DNA of 64,000 bases, taken from NCBI GenBank assembly GCA_019095985.1, contig CM032669.1, forward strand, positions 12,860,545 to 12,924,544, given 5' to 3'. The translations under genes and the position numbers were made by a program. Shown here one piece after another: positions 13,687 to 26,717 of the stretch. The stretch comes from Streblospio benedicti. Taxonomy: Eukaryota; Annelida; Polychaeta; Spionida; Spionidae. Numbering within the stretch: position 1 is the stretch's first letter; each line of letters begins with the position of its first letter. Under the pieces are notes generated by a model, which was not told the DNA's origin, did no database searches, and saw only the letters and a program-made list of their open reading frames with translations.

Positions 13687-15076
13687 CTTGAACAGAGAAA
13701 TACAAAAAATAAAATATAAAATTGCTAAATTAAATGGAGATATATTTTATAGAAATTTCATACAGAAGACCAATAAAAAATATCGACAGCTTCAATGATG
13801 ATTATTTGGAACAAGATTAAGGATTAAAAATATTCTTTTAGCTAATTCCGAACTTCATCACTTCCTGAGTAGTTGAAGATAGGAGTTGCTTATGTTTATT
13901 CTACAATAAAAATGTCAAAGATAGCCTACATAACAGCGTTTTTAAAGTCATGTACTTTGATACAGAAGTATAGCTGGGAATGGTTGATGTGTGCGCTGTC
14001 ATTCCAACTTGTTTTGTCGGTCTAATATTTCATCGCACACGCTAAAACTTTTCTTACCAGAATTCTACTGTTTTCTATTTAATTGTGGCATTAAAAGGAT
14101 ACACAGCAGATTTCACACATTCATTAATATTATGATTACATTACATGATTTACATTCCTGATATCGCTATTGAAGGCGGCTGGTGCAGGTAACAATATAT
14201 TTTGACATGACAGGAGACTATGACCATCTATCGCCATGGCCGTTAACACTTGGTAAGAAAAGGGAATGTACCAGAAGGGATACATATTAATCTCTTCACA
14301 AAGGGACTTAATCCGCAAATGCAGCACCAGTTGAACATGACTCGGAATCAGCCTTGCCAGTAGCCTTGGTCATGGAACCCTTCCACACAGGTGGACTACA
14401 TGGCATTCCGTAATCACTATTCAATACAATAGTCAAGAAGCGGTTTAAAATTACCTTTTTTATCATCAAACATATAATTTGTAGCTACATATTGATAGTT
14501 AATGCATCACTTACTACAGAAATGTAAATGGCCGAAAACTGTCACCACATAAATTGTGGATGTGATATAAGTGACCATTTTCGGCCCCCTCCTGCTCTGA
14601 GTCCAGTGTATTTGTGCTGGCTAAATTAATGTCAAATCAACATAGGAGTAGTAGTTCTGCCAACAATCACTTAAGAAATGAGCAAAATCGAGATAGTTTT
14701 GTTACTTCAACAACATGTTGTAGCCCTTATTCTTACGGCTTATTTTAGTATATATGGCCATGCTTAACTTTTACACGTTACACGTGAGAATTATTGACGT
14801 AAACGTGTAGTCTAAGTAAATTAGTCGATAAATATAGCGTATAGATCTAGTGGGATACTATATGAGATGGTTTGAATACAGTATGACGTATTTTGTGACA
14901 ATAACACGCATTTAATGCAGTAAACGGCCGAAAACTGAAGGGGCCGAAATTAGGCTGCTAGTTTAACCTATATCACATCCCGACCCAGATATTATTGCCA
15001 TAATATGTATTTGGTTAGTTAAAGGATCTATTCTAAGTCTTTCAAGTACCTACTAAATAATTTTGCTGTAGCAATA
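13687..15076. other. Non-coding stretch
   Basis: No coding exon is supported. GGCCGAAAAC/TGT-type words recur near 14530, 14590 and 14930 (GCCGAAAACTG twice in the same orientation, TTTTCGGCC once inverted), suggesting another short repeat family, but ends could not be set. Confidence 0.4.
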
Positions 15077-16143
15077 TCTATATATATATAGGAAGAGGCC
15101 ATTTTTTGCGTCACAAAAGGCTTTTTTAACCACAAGGCGTACACAGTCCAAATTATGTATGTAGAATCAGGACAACTTGGTGGTCGTTATAATGTCACAT
15201 TTCAAACCAAATAAATTTGTTTTAGAGATAAAAAACAAGAAAAAAAAAATTGTAAAAGGCTGCTTACAGGGCCATGTTTGTTAAAGGTGCGTAAACACGT
15301 TAAGCGTTTGTATATGTCAAGCGTCGTTGCCCGTCACACATACAGTCATACGTGGGGGGGGGCATGGCTGGTGTCCATGGGGTAGGGTATGGCTGGTGGT
15401 GAGGCAGGGAGGAGCATTTAATCTGTTCCAGATCTCATCAAAAAACAACCCGAGCAGCAGCAGAGAAGGGGGGTGATTGAGATGCACATTTAATGTTCTG
15501 CACGTGTATTCCAGGCGTAGGAGTAGCATGAGGGAGGATTATTAGAGGGATTAAGCATTGCCACATACATGTAGTGTGTGTATGGCTGTCACATATGACC
15601 GTGAGGGGAAGGTGATAGAGATGTATTTAATCTTTCCCAGAGCTGTATAGTGGCTGGAGGTGGTCTGAGGGATATGGGACAGGGGAAAGAATAGGAAGGG
15701 AGGAGCATTTAATGTGTTCCAGATCTTATCCCTTTCAACCAGAGCACCAGCAGGAAGGGGGTGCATTAATTATGGACCTGTTTAGATGGGAATGGGAATG
15801 AGCGGGTTGGGCGAGAAGAGGGGTTGGGGGACCAAGGAGGCGGTAGTGATGAGTGGGACATTTAATCTGCTCAGCACGTATTAACCATGGGTAGCAGTAG
15901 CTGGGGGAGGAGGTATATTAGAGGGATCAATCATTGCCATATTTAGTACATTTTAGTGTGTAAATGCTGTGACATATGACGATGGGAGGATGGTGATTGA
16001 GGTGTATTTAATCTGTCTGAACCTGTATACTGGCGAGAACTGGTTCGAGGGATGTGGGACAGGAGGAAGGATGGGGGGGAGGAGCATTTAATGTGTTCGG
16101 ATCTCATCTGATTCAACCCGAGCAACGCCGGGTAAACAGCTAG
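15077..16143 (+). mobile_element. Non-autonomous Helitron with both canonical ends
   Basis: The 5' end is A^TCTATATATATATAGG, matching the TC-plus-AT-rich start of many Helitrons. The 3' end has the hairpin ACCCGAGCAACGCCGGGT (5-bp stem) followed by AAACAGCTAG^T, so it finishes in CTAG (the CTRR rule) and lies between A and T, as expected for rolling-circle transposition. There is no Rep/helicase frame, so the element depends on a partner. Internally it has a G-rich module of roughly 300-380 bases repeated in tandem: GAGGAGCATTTAAT recurs near 15410, 15705 and 16078, and the third copy runs into the 3' hairpin. Helitron ends often multiply in this way. Confidence 0.75.
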
Positions 16144-16680
16144 TAAATTATAGACTATCTAGGTTGCAGAAAAAATGCATCAAAATTTTTTTCTTTTTTT
16201 CTTTTTTTTTTTTGGATGGGGGAAATCCCCTGAACCACGCTAACAAGAGGGGTATCTCCCTCTCAGACTCACCCGGGCACCGCACTGGGGCACCGCATAC
16301 TCGGCTTCGTTGAGTCCATGGACACCAAAATTATACATTGTCAAGTTGACTATAGATTTGGAATAGCACTTGGCATGTGCAAAATATGCTATACCTCAGA
16401 AAGTCTGGCATGTAAAAACAACACCAATGCGCCATTCACGCGCAACGAGGATTAATCACTGAATATAAAACACTGATACCTGCAAATAACGATGTAATTA
16501 ATGAAAAACAGCAAGACTATTTTTCAAATTGTGTTATATCCGCCATATTGTCTCACCTGTCAATCACGGAAATCAGCCGACAACAGCCGAGTGGCGCATT
16601 CGAATTACTAACCCCCTGTGGTTTCTGTTACTAAAGTAATACGCCGCACATTTCTTTGGCATGGCATATTCGGATCGAGG
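16144..16680. other. Non-coding stretch
   Basis: Begins with T-runs and a C-rich patch (about 16230-16310). No gene recognised. Confidence 0.4.
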
Positions 16681-16942
16681 CTATCGCTGTTACGTCATTT
16701 AAATCGAGTGCATTTTTGCGTCCCGGTAAAAGCGTGTTTGCGATGTGTGGTTCAATCGAGTTCATTTAATAATGGCTGCACCCATGCAAGCAAAAACATC
16801 AGTATTTTAAAAAAAAATGCAATATTTTTAAAATATTTGGTTTATTTCAGTTGAATTTTGGAATTAAGATAATTCCGTCGGAAGCTTCGAATGACAGTCA
16901 AATTTCGGAATGATTCGAAATTTCGAATACTTGGCAACTCTG
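16681..16942 (+). mobile_element. hAT-like element fragment, right end
   Basis: Matches 24035-24296 in the same orientation: GTCATTTAAATC, GTGCATTTTTG, GTGGTTCAATCGAGT and TATCAGTATTTTA-like words, ending in TTGGCAACTCTG. It is a second copy of the right part of the CAGAGTTGCCAA-ended element annotated at 22402-24296. Confidence 0.65.
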
Positions 16943-17391
16943 AGTTAAGAAAAACAATTGAACTGTTTGATCATAAAAGTAAATCTTATCTACAAATGCA
17001 ATGTAATTTATGTAATGTACTTATTATCTGTGCTTATTATACCCACATAATGACATTGGTGATAGTGGTCAATATTTGGAGAAGAAAAATATTTGATGAT
17101 CTAAGGTGAATTATTTATTATAATTTGAACCATTTTTAATAATCTAATATGATTTAATATCATAAAAATGACATGATAACATAATTCATCAACAGTCTAT
17201 CAATATCATATATAATATCTGATAGAAATAAAGTGTCAAGTTAAAATCTACTAGTGTTTAACTGTCCATCTTAATGACTAAAAAGCCACACATTAATTTT
17301 ATAAATATCATATAATAAAACGTCATTTGTAGAAACTTGGAAATTTTGGGGATGACAGTCTGGGAGTGTAATATATTTTCATGGGTTTTAA

Positions 17392-18609
17392 AACCCTATT
17401 CCTGCCACTGGGCCCTTATAAGCGCCCAACGTAATATACCTTAACTTGCCATAGGGCGCCTTTAGGTGCCAAGTTTCATAAAAAGGCAGTGTGAGTTTGA
17501 CTGCCATATTCGTATGTAAATACTCGTGGTTCTAGTCTCAATTTCTGGTGTGTCAACAACAACAACTTGATCTTGACATTTCTATGTATTTCTAGAAGGA
17601 AATAAGCAGAATAGTGTTAATATTTCAATTCTATTTGTGACAACGAATATTTACCCACCCAACACGCATTCTGCTTCAAATTTGAGCCATGAAATACTCT
17701 TATTTGCGTAAACAAAACCATGGCTTGTCGTACATCAATGGAAACCTTGTGAAACCAGCTTTGAATAGACACCGAAAATAAATCTGAAACTAGACTCTCA
17801 AACTCGTATCACAAGTAATTTTGAGCCTTGATAGCTGTATTCTAAGGTTCAATCGCCGGCAAAACTAGGTTGACACTGCAATAAGCCTTTATCAAGAGCG
17901 CTCTTACATATCTATTGCGGCGCTGCGCAAGGCTGATTTCCCGGAAATCGGTCCAAATAGGTAAGTTGTGACGAAATTGAAATTTTTGAAGAAGAATTAT
18001 CATATTATTCATCATTCATGCCTCATCTTATTGTATCTTAGATACCGGATCACAAATATTACGTTTGGCAAACTACCCAATAAGTGTGGACGTCGGATAT
18101 AGAGTATTTCTATCAAAACGGAGGATGTGTTTGTCGGGTGAACGAGTGATGCCTATCAAAAGTCCACAGCGATAAGAAATCTAAGTTTGGACACGTTTTT
18201 GGTCCGTAATATTGTAAGTAAAAATATGTTTTTATGAAATATGGATGGTTTATGTTGTTTATCGTGTGTATCCTGGATAAAACATTGCTGCAATTAAGAT
18301 AACTACCAATTTTACCGCATTCAAAATTGGTCCACTAGCTGTCAAATGAATCAGAGATCTCTCGAAATAGTCAAAATTGAACTTGATGCTGTATGTATCT
18401 TTATTTAAAATGGTGAAAATAAGAAACTAGACAGTTTCATCAATGTGTAGCATTAATGTGGAAACATTCTGATGAACAGCACAAGAGCTACTAAGAATCA
18501 TATTTCAACTCTGACAATTGAAGACCCCCACTGTGAATAACACGTCATGCAAAATGCGTGTCTGGCACCCAGGGGTATTATAACAAATTTACGTCTGGCA
18601 GGAATAGGG
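17392..18609. mobile_element. Non-autonomous piggyBac-like element, copy 1
   Basis: The inner region 17490-18270 matches 25390-26185 over its whole length (for example TTGGCAAACTACCCAATAAG and GAAGAAGAATTATCATATTA). The ends carry inverted CCCTATTCCTGCCA / TGGCAGGAATAGGG, next to TTAA at 17388 and TTAA at 18610. The left junction has two extra A (TTTTAAAACCC). TTAA targets with CCCTxTT tips are the piggyBac signature; there is no transposase frame. Confidence 0.65.
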
Positions 18610-19175
<566 letters not shown>

Positions 19176-19667
19176 CAGAGTCCTGAGCAGGTTTCAAAGT
19201 CACATCTACACCCACCCTGGTGCTGCTTTTTCAAAGTAGCCTCAAATTATCAAAATTCAAACATACACCTACGTAAATAGTACAAACAAGCTTGCACTGG
19301 GAACAGCACCCACACCAAAGAGCGTGCATAAAAGACTTTAAAAGCCAGCATACTTTCTATGTAAATGGTCACACTCACAATTCATTGATATAGTGTTCTA
19401 GGATTAAAATTTACACCAGGTCGTTGGCATCCTTCCTCACCTCACCTGTACCTATCAACGTGTAGATATAAAAGGAGCAGTATGCAGCCTGTTAAATGAG
19501 TTTGCTCAAAATTGAAGCAGATAACAGAATATTTCAAAAGAATTGTTCATTTCTGGAAACAAGCTACAAATTTGGCAAAAATGCTCCTTGGGGGTCACTG
19601 TTAATATATAATGCTAGCCATCTCAAATTTCAAGATGACCGTCATTTTTCAAGATGGCCACCACCAC

Positions 19668-19741
19668 CAGGACCAGACCAGGAATCAAACCCACGACTTT
19701 TTGGTCACGAGTCCAACTTCCTGTCCGTTCGGCCACAGAAG
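19668..19741 (-). mobile_element. tRNA-derived SINE head (Pol III A and B boxes)
   Basis: On the minus strand a CTGTGGCCGAACGG motif (A box, TGGCNNARYGG) is followed about 35 bases later by GGGTTTGATTCC (B box, GGTTYGANTCC). The spacing and the GACTCGTGACC between them resemble a tRNA. It does not fold as a full tRNA with a normal anticodon arm, and non-tRNA sequence follows, so a SINE head is more likely than a tRNA gene. Confidence 0.5.
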
Positions 19742-19949
19742 CACATGTAGGAATCTCAATCAGATGGGAAGCACAGGCAGATCAGGGAGGGGGGGGGGGC
19801 AGGAGGCTCGTGCCCTCATAACACATTATTTTCTCATGAACTTACTAAAAAGTTTGAGCAAAGCATGAATAAATCTCTATGTAATAATCTATGTAATACC
19901 CAAGCCTTAAGACTATACACAAAGTCTGTAGGCTATGAACTCAATTTAG

Positions 19950-20007
19950 AATTCAGCACGAAATTCAGCACAAAATTCAGCACGATATTCAGCACGAAAT
20001 TCAGCCA
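19950..20007. repeat. Five tandem copies of a 13-mer
   Basis: The unit AAATTCAGCACG(A) with small variants is repeated about five times. It has no coding context. 19742-19949 and 20008-20272 hold nothing else recognised. Confidence 0.85.
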
Positions 20008-20272
20008 AATGCACGGGATGACCCCGTTTTGCGTAAGGTTTTGAACGAACGACGTACATCACGTTCAGATAACTACGTCACACGTACGTTGATAAACGTG
20101 GTCGCTGTACCTACATCATAGATAAGATACAATACAATAGTCTATCACATGACAGATCCTTACATGCTTATGCATTTTTACAAGAACATTTACTTTTCCT
20201 TCCGTTTTTGCCATAGTACTACTGAAGAGCTCCGACTGGGAACGCTTGACGCTTCATTGTAAACAATGATAC

Positions 20273-20562
20273 TGTACTATGGCAGGTGGTTGTTTTTAAT
20301 CTAATTTTCCAAATACTTTTTACTTAAAAGAAATATGGAACGTGATGATCCTACTATAGCATGTACAACAACATACCTTACCAGAAAACAATAACATACA
20401 CAGTTGTCATACGTAAAAATGTGATATCATTTTAGATTAAAAAAAATACCAAAATTGGTGATTTGATGTACGTTATTGTAATCATAGGACTTCAATGTCT
20501 CTGGTCAACATGCATATTGTTAAAAAAGTAAAACAACACTGTCAAATATATAAAATCATGTA
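20273..20562. repeat. Dispersed repeat, copy 2
   Basis: Same family and orientation as 1-211, with an extra segment of about 100 bases after GGTGGTTGTTTTTAATC. Identity between the two copies looks well above 90% by eye. Confidence 0.75.
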
Positions 20563-20916
20563 TGTACAGTAAGATATTTTATAGTTTAAAGAAATTATGC
20601 AACGTTCTCCATCTACCTTCCGGGTTTTGACGCCTTTGTTTCAATCAAATTTTATCGTCGCATAACAAGTTTTATTCATTCTAGAAAAGTCATGCTTAGA
20701 TAGCTTCTTGCCACGTTGCCAAATCACTGCCAGCCGTAGTCCATTGCTCATAAGCACTCGGTTTTTGCATGTGTTACTCCAATTTTCATGCAGAAATGTT
20801 CTGCTGCTCATTAACACTTCCTACCATTGTGTTGTACGTCTCCCTTATCCAACGTACTCGGCAAAGTGCCATCTGTCTTTCTATGTTACTGCCTACATTT
20901 CCGGCTGTGATATTTA

Positions 20917-21306
20917 CAGTATAACCCCAATCAAGACCACCTCCAAAAGGGAACCACCTCTGTGAAAATACCAATGTTCGCGGTCCACTGCAATCATAAA
21001 GAGACCACTATGAATCCTCATAAACAGATCGCCTCTGCGTTTCAACCACCTGCGGCCACCTGGGTAGTTATAAAACTGAAGTTCTATTCTATTACTTGCT
21101 CCGTTCACCTCGATGAACTGAGACTGTCACAATCGACTTTTGTTATAAAAAACAAACTCATAAGATTCTTCAAGTTCTTGCTCTTCGTCTAAGGTACATA
21201 TATCAGTGTCACTCCGTACGAAATAAGCTGAATTACAAGTTCATAAGTAACCTCTGTAGTTAGACAGCCCCAGGGTCTGGTCTGAACTGATCTCAATAGA
21301 GGCATT
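20917..21306. mobile_element. Tigger-like MITE arm
   Basis: Begins CAGTATAACCCCAATCAAG and continues with ACCACCTC / GACCACT repeats, the style of Tigger-type non-autonomous elements. A possible opposite end with CTCAATAGAGGC lies near 21290-21306. The call rests on motif style only. Confidence 0.35.
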
Positions 21307-21543
21307 ACACATTCAAAATAATCTATTCATGGTAGTTTGGGACCGCAGAATGGGTATTATTATAGACCAGCACCTTAATGTTATGGGAACACCTCACAAT
21401 TAAGATGGAGCGTATTCTAATTGGTGCATTATTCCTAAGAAAGTTTCACTATTTGAGACACCTCCCGAAATTGTGACACAGCTTTGTTCCTCCCAAAGTG
21501 TCACTGCGTCCGGGTTCTTTTTCTTACTGTAAACGTCCATATT

Positions 21544-22270
21544 GGTCGTTCACATATTTTTCGGTATACAAGAAAAACGGAGTTTACTCATTTCTGAATC
21601 CTACCACAGTAATGTATAGTCATCCAGAATCTATGTTTTTCAACCTATATGTGGACATACAATACGAATCTTCGACTATTATGATACCTTTGTTATTTAC
21701 ATGTTTATTTTTATTACGGGAATTTTCCTTGTCAACTTTACTGCAGAAAAATGAGTATTCAAATTTTTAACGTTTCTGACGTTATTTTCCTTATTTATGT
21801 TATGAACGCAAGATTTTTACGAGGAGCATAAGTTCTTTTGGTCTTGAGTTAAGAAACTCATCACCTGTTAAACTATGTTATTTTGTTCTCATTGCTTATT
21901 TAGGCTTCAATAATTCTATTTAATGTTTATAAATGCATGTAGCATAGAATGATTGGCTATAATCGGTGGTAATCAAATTTAGAATTCCGTATGGATTATA
22001 TCATAAATGCAGTGCTCCCTAGCTAGACTAGAATTACGCGTGCTGTGCAAAACGTAAACAAAAGACGCCATCAGCTTTGGTGAAATATTATCGATTCAGG
22101 AATATTTTCTACTTGCCTACAGTTGTAAGGAAGCTTTTGTTACTTAGTTTGTAGGGACATATTAGGTTGTGAAATAAAGTTTTAGCAGGAATAGCAACGG
22201 ATGCTGGTTGTTGGACATGAAAAGCAAAAACACAATATTTCTTGTATACCGAAATATATGTGAACGGCCA
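21544..22270. mobile_element. DNA element with 33-bp terminal inverted repeats
   Basis: The left end GGTCGTTCACATATTTTTCG, then GTATACAAGAAA, is matched in inverse orientation by TTTCTTGTATACCGAAATAT then ATGTGAACGGCC at 22238-22270. Two or three positions differ. The inside is AT-rich and non-coding. The superfamily is not recognised. Confidence 0.65.
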
Positions 22271-22496
22271 GTAGATTTTATAGACCTAGATGCCCAACTT
22301 AAAGGACTAAATGGTAATTGCTTTGACGGGGATTCTTAGTGCTGCTACCTAAATACAGGAGTTTATGTTGCTGCTGCAACTTATGTTCATAGTTACATAG
22401 CCAGAGTTGCCAACCTCAAATTTTGAAATTTCTGAATCCCGAGGCCAAAATTTCTGAATTTGGGTCGAAATTTCTGAATCTTATGTTTAATAAGTA

Positions 22497-22903
22497 TTTT
22501 TAACTTATATTTAAATAAGACTCTTTTATAACACTGTTCTGTGTTTAGAAGGGTCAATGGACAGTAAAAATGCACATAAAAGTGTAATTAACTTGGTTTC
22601 AACATATTTGATTAAAATACATACAAAGGTTTGGACGATGGTTGTCCTACTTTTCGCAAAAAAACGTTCAAAGTAAGGAAAAATCAATGACTAATATAGT
22701 GATACTTTTTAATTTGAACCATTTTAACTTATATTTAAATAAGACTCTTTTATAACACTGTTCTGTGTTTAGAAGGGTCAATGGACAGTAAAAATACATA
22801 CAAAGGTTTGGACGATGGTTGTCCTACTTTTCGCAAAAAAACGTTCAAAGTAAGGAAAAATCAATGACAAATATAGTGATACTTTTTAATTTGAACCATT
22901 TTA
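22497..22903. repeat. Near-identical tandem duplication (225 + about 180 bases)
   Basis: The segment starting TTTTAACTTATATTTAAATA at 22497 recurs at 22722 with hardly any substitutions. The second unit lacks 47 bases (a GCACATAAAAGTG... block). Such identity means a very recent duplication or an assembly artefact. Confidence 0.9.
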
Positions 22904-22909
22904 TTTTAA

Positions 22910-22958
<49 letters not shown>
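22910..22958. repeat. Poly-C followed by (AC)n microsatellite
   Basis: Seventeen C then about sixteen AC units, directly before a LINE fragment. Confidence 0.95.
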
Positions 22959-22959
<1 letters not shown>

Positions 22960-22960
<1 letters not shown>

Positions 22961-23560
22961 CACGCTTTGCCCAGTCTATTGACACCCCACATCACATCAA
23001 CAAACTCCAACAAGTACAGCAGAGGGCAGCCAGATTTGTCACCAACAGATTTCACAACACAAGCAGCCCGACAGCCATGCTGGAGGAGCTAGGATGGGAA
23101 GACATGGAGACTAGGAGGAAGAAGATGAAACTATGTATGTCTTTTTTAAATTTCATCACCATCTCATAAACATACAAATGCCTCAACACATTCATCCAGC
23201 TTTCACAAGTCTGACATACTTCGAAATTCCAACATTGACAGAATACTAAAGACAATCATTCTTTCCAAGCACCGTAATTTTATGGAATAACCTGCCAGCA
23301 GAGGTGGTCAGCGCGCCTACACTAGAAGCTTTTAAAAGCTACCTAGCCCACGCCCACTTCTAAATCTTTAATTTCATTCTTGTTTTTAACCTGCACTACT
23401 AACAACTGTTTTTATCTTTGACTTCTTACTATCGGCCCTACCCCACTCTTACTAACACTATCTTCTGTTCTCTTTGTGCACAACACAACCTGTTTTGGGT
23501 GATACAGCCATCATATATGATGTTTTCGCCGTCAAAATACTCAGATTCAGATGATAGACA
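22960..23560 (+). mobile_element. Non-LTR retrotransposon 3' end (CR1/Jockey group)
   Basis: The plus strand encodes [20 protein letters not shown] and then [20 protein letters not shown], the conserved C-terminal region after the reverse transcriptase in CR1/Jockey-group LINEs. The frame is lost after about 65 codons, but further pieces (WNNLPAEVVSAPTLEAFKSY) follow in other frames, and then a 3' untranslated tail. The copy at 41154-41960 (minus) belongs to the same family and shares the tail sequence. It is 5'-truncated, as usual, and inactive. Confidence 0.8.
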
Positions 23561-24296
23561 GGCATGTAGAGTTGGAGTTGGAAGAGCACACGGGATGTGC
23601 AAATGCACATTACCTTAATAGAAAGTCAGTCGTGTACAGCAATAACAATGCATGTAGTGTCTTCTATCCACCACGAATTTTCACCATATCCATGTGTACT
23701 TTTGATTTCTCATGCACAATGTCCTATCTACCACTATGTTTGATACTAAAATCACCCAATATCGGGCGTGATGCATACTCTTTTTCTATGCACTGATATC
23801 ATTGTATTTTTTTGAATACTCGTCCCTTTAATTTTGCAACATTACGTAACTGGAGAGCACAAAAATTCATTTATTTTCACTATAATTTTTATTATTTTTA
23901 CTTTCATATATCGTTAACAGGTCGTGTTGGTGCATTTCACAACACCAAGCAGTAGTCTCAATCATTGAGGCTGTCCACCGCATAAATGACAGCAGGCATC
24001 ACCTGGGCGTAACATGATTGAGATTAAATCTATTTGCGACACGTCATTTAAATCAAGTGCATTTTTGTGCACCGGTAAAAGAGCATACACGATGCGTGGT
24101 TCAATCGAGTACATTCGATAATGGCGGCACCCATATGCGAGCAAAAATATCAGTATTTTATGGAAAAAAGTACAAGTTTTTAAAATATTTGGTCATTTCC
24201 CCTGAATTTCGGAATTTCTCAATTACGATCGGAATGATCGGAATGGACTTCATATTTCGGAATGATTCCGAAATTTCGGAATATTTGGCAACTCTG

Positions 24297-25297
24297 CATA
24301 GCATAGATTATGTAGAGCTATAGTGCTGTCACCGGAATACAGGAATCTATGTCGCTGTTTTGCGTCTTATTTAGCCGTTCCGCTATTGATGAATCAACGC
24401 TGTGAAAAAATCAGCACGAATAACCATTTGGCACATCCTCCGACTTCCAACTAATATTTGACAAACTTATAGTTGATGGATTTATTATTTCTTGGTGTCA
24501 AATCAATTGCATATTGGTCTTTTATCATTCTCAAATGTTTTTATATTGGATAATTTCGAAACTACGCTAGATTTAAGGGTTTTAACTGAATACCTTTTAC
24601 ATTTTAAGCCGGCGTATTTCCGCCATCGCATGGTCCGCCCAGCCTTTAGCAAATGTGTTTTTCAAATGGATTTTCCGCAGGTCAAGAGGTTGATTGAGGC
24701 TAATTTGATGATTACGTTATGAAAGTAAATCGCTGGAGCTTCAATTGGCTTTTTTAGCCATCTCTTTACGACCATTTTAACATATCAACATAACAAGATC
24801 AAATAGAGTACAGCCGAATTTATAGTAAATCTTTTTCGATTTACTTTCTATTTTCGGATCTTATGGTTTAATGTGTAAGCTTTTGATATACTAACATTAA
24901 ATGATTATCAAACAACCTCTTAGGTTACTGGCATTGAGTTGAAAATATGATGTTTGAACAAACACAGAACGAGCGGTTCACCTATGTGGACATTTCTCGT
25001 ACGTTGTAGTAAATATGACAGCAGTGCTGTTGCCACGGACTCACAAAATAACAGGTGCATTTTAAAAAGTATTGCTGTTGGTTAAATATTCCATCAATTC
25101 CTATCAAATTAAAGCAAGTTGACAACAAGTGTATGTTGTTTCTTATTCTTAACACTTGAAACCAAAATATTTAATAGTCATTGTGGTAATAAGCTGCAAA
25201 CATTGACGTGAGTATACTCGGCGGGTAACTCGCCGAATTCCGCTGTCAAATTTAGCAATGCACAATATAAATCCTAAAATATAACAATTTACCTTAA
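24297..25297. other. Non-coding stretch
   Basis: No gene or terminal repeat recognised. Confidence 0.4.
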
Positions 25298-26205
25298 CCC
25301 TTTGGACGCCATCTGTAGACAAAAGTCGACACACGTAAATTACGTCTATACGCCAACAGTCGACAAAAGTCGACAGACTCACTCAAAAAACAGGTCGAGT
25401 TTGACTGGCATATTCGTAGTTAAATACTCGTGGTTCAAGTCTCAAATTCCGATCTGTCACCAACAACAACATTACCTTGACATTTCAATATATTTCTAGA
25501 AGGAAATAAGCAGTATAGTGTTAATATTTTAATTCTATTCGTGACAACGAATATTTGACAACCTAGCACGCATTTTCTGCTTCAATTTTGAGTCCTGAAA
25601 TACTCTTATTTACGTTCGCAAAACCATAGCTTGTCATACATTGCTGGAAACGTGAAGGAACCAGCTTTGCTTTGAGGCCCAACATGAAATGTGAAACTAC
25701 ACTTCAAGGTCATATCAAAACATCGAATGTTCAGCCTTGAAAGCGGTTTTCTTAGGTTCAATCGCCGGCATAACAATTTTGACAAGTGCTAAATGATGCA
25801 ATAAGCCTTTATCAAGCGCTCTTACGAATCTATTGCAGCGCGCTGCGGCGCTTTAAAGGCTGATATCCCGAAATCGGTAAGATTGTGACAAAATAGAAAT
25901 TTTTGAAGAAGAATTATCATATTATTTCATCTACGCCTCATCTTATTGTATCTTGGATTCGGATCACAAATAAAGCGTTTGGCAAACTACCCAATAAGTG
26001 TGGACGTTGGATATCGAGTATTTCTATCAAATCGGATGATGTCTTTGTCGGGTGATAGAATGATCCCTGTCAAAGACCCACGAATATAAAGAAATCAAGT
26101 TTGAACCCGTTTTTGGTGCGTATTATTGTAAGTAAAAATATATTATTATGAAATAGGGATGGTTTATGGTGTTTTTTGTGTCTATCCTGGATGGCGTCCA
26201 AAGGG
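25298..26205. mobile_element. Non-autonomous piggyBac-like element, copy 2, with TTAA duplication
   Basis: The left junction reads TTAACCCTTTGGACGCCATC and the right junction is its exact inverse GATGGCGTCCAAAGGGTTAA. TTAA on both sides is the target duplication, so the element is 908 bases with at least 16-bp perfect inverted repeats. The interior is related to the element at 17392-18609, but the tips differ (CCCTTTGGACG here, CCCTATTCCTG there), so two subfamilies share one core. Short GTCGAC / AAAGTCGACA repeats lie just inside the left end. There is no transposase frame. Confidence 0.8.
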
Positions 26206-26717
26206 TTAACGTTGTAGGAAAATTTTGAGACCAGCGAACATTTTGTGAACTTCGCCTTGGCCTTCCGTAAAAAGGTCTCTGGTTTGTTGACATTTGCAAC
26301 TAACTTCCAATCAGCAGCCCTTTCATATGGGTATGGAAAGTTCCAGAAATGGTTCCAGCATATTTTGGTAGGTGATCCACCGAAATTCTTTAAGTATAGT
26401 ACGAGTCCCACATATTTAAAGTTTCAATTCAGTTTGAAATTAACTTAAAATTTTAATTTTTGGCGTGGATCATCGACCTTTTATTAGATAAACCGTTTTT
26501 CTTTCATAATCTATACAGTTTAAGATATTTAAGACCGCAATACATTGTTGCAAATTGGATTGAAAAATGCTGTTTAAACCCCTTGTTTTTCGTGGTGCAC
26601 AAGATGCAACGCTTTTGCATAGCACGCGCAGAAGAACTCCGCATGTGTTTTTGTTTACGTAAAAACGTGTTTATGCTAGAGGAGTAATGTTAAATTCACG
26701 TGATTTTTTTTCACTAC

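Larger units (their letters stand above)
22402..24296. mobile_element. hAT-like composite element flanked by CATAGC
   Basis: The left tip is CAGAGTTGCCAA and the right tip TTGGCAACTCTG, exact inverses over 12 bases, with further similarity inside (GAAATTTCKGAAT words). CATAGC directly abuts both tips, outside the element. The tip sequence fits hAT elements; their usual target duplication is 8 bases, so the 6-base match is slightly atypical. Inside are a near-perfect tandem repeat, a C-run plus (AC)n tract and the 3' end of a LINE, showing later insertions. A second partial copy lies at 16681-16942. Confidence 0.6.

Noticed and set aside
19668-19741. Functional tRNA gene
   Set aside because: A and B boxes are present, but no complete cloverleaf or sensible anticodon arm could be drawn; a SINE head fits better.
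22927-22958. CRISPR-like or satellite array
   Set aside because: It is a plain (AC)n microsatellite with a C-run.
23418-23796. Small plus-strand genes after the LINE C-terminus
   Set aside because: They fall in the LINE 3' untranslated tail, shared with the copy at 41 kb, and in adjacent AT-rich DNA.
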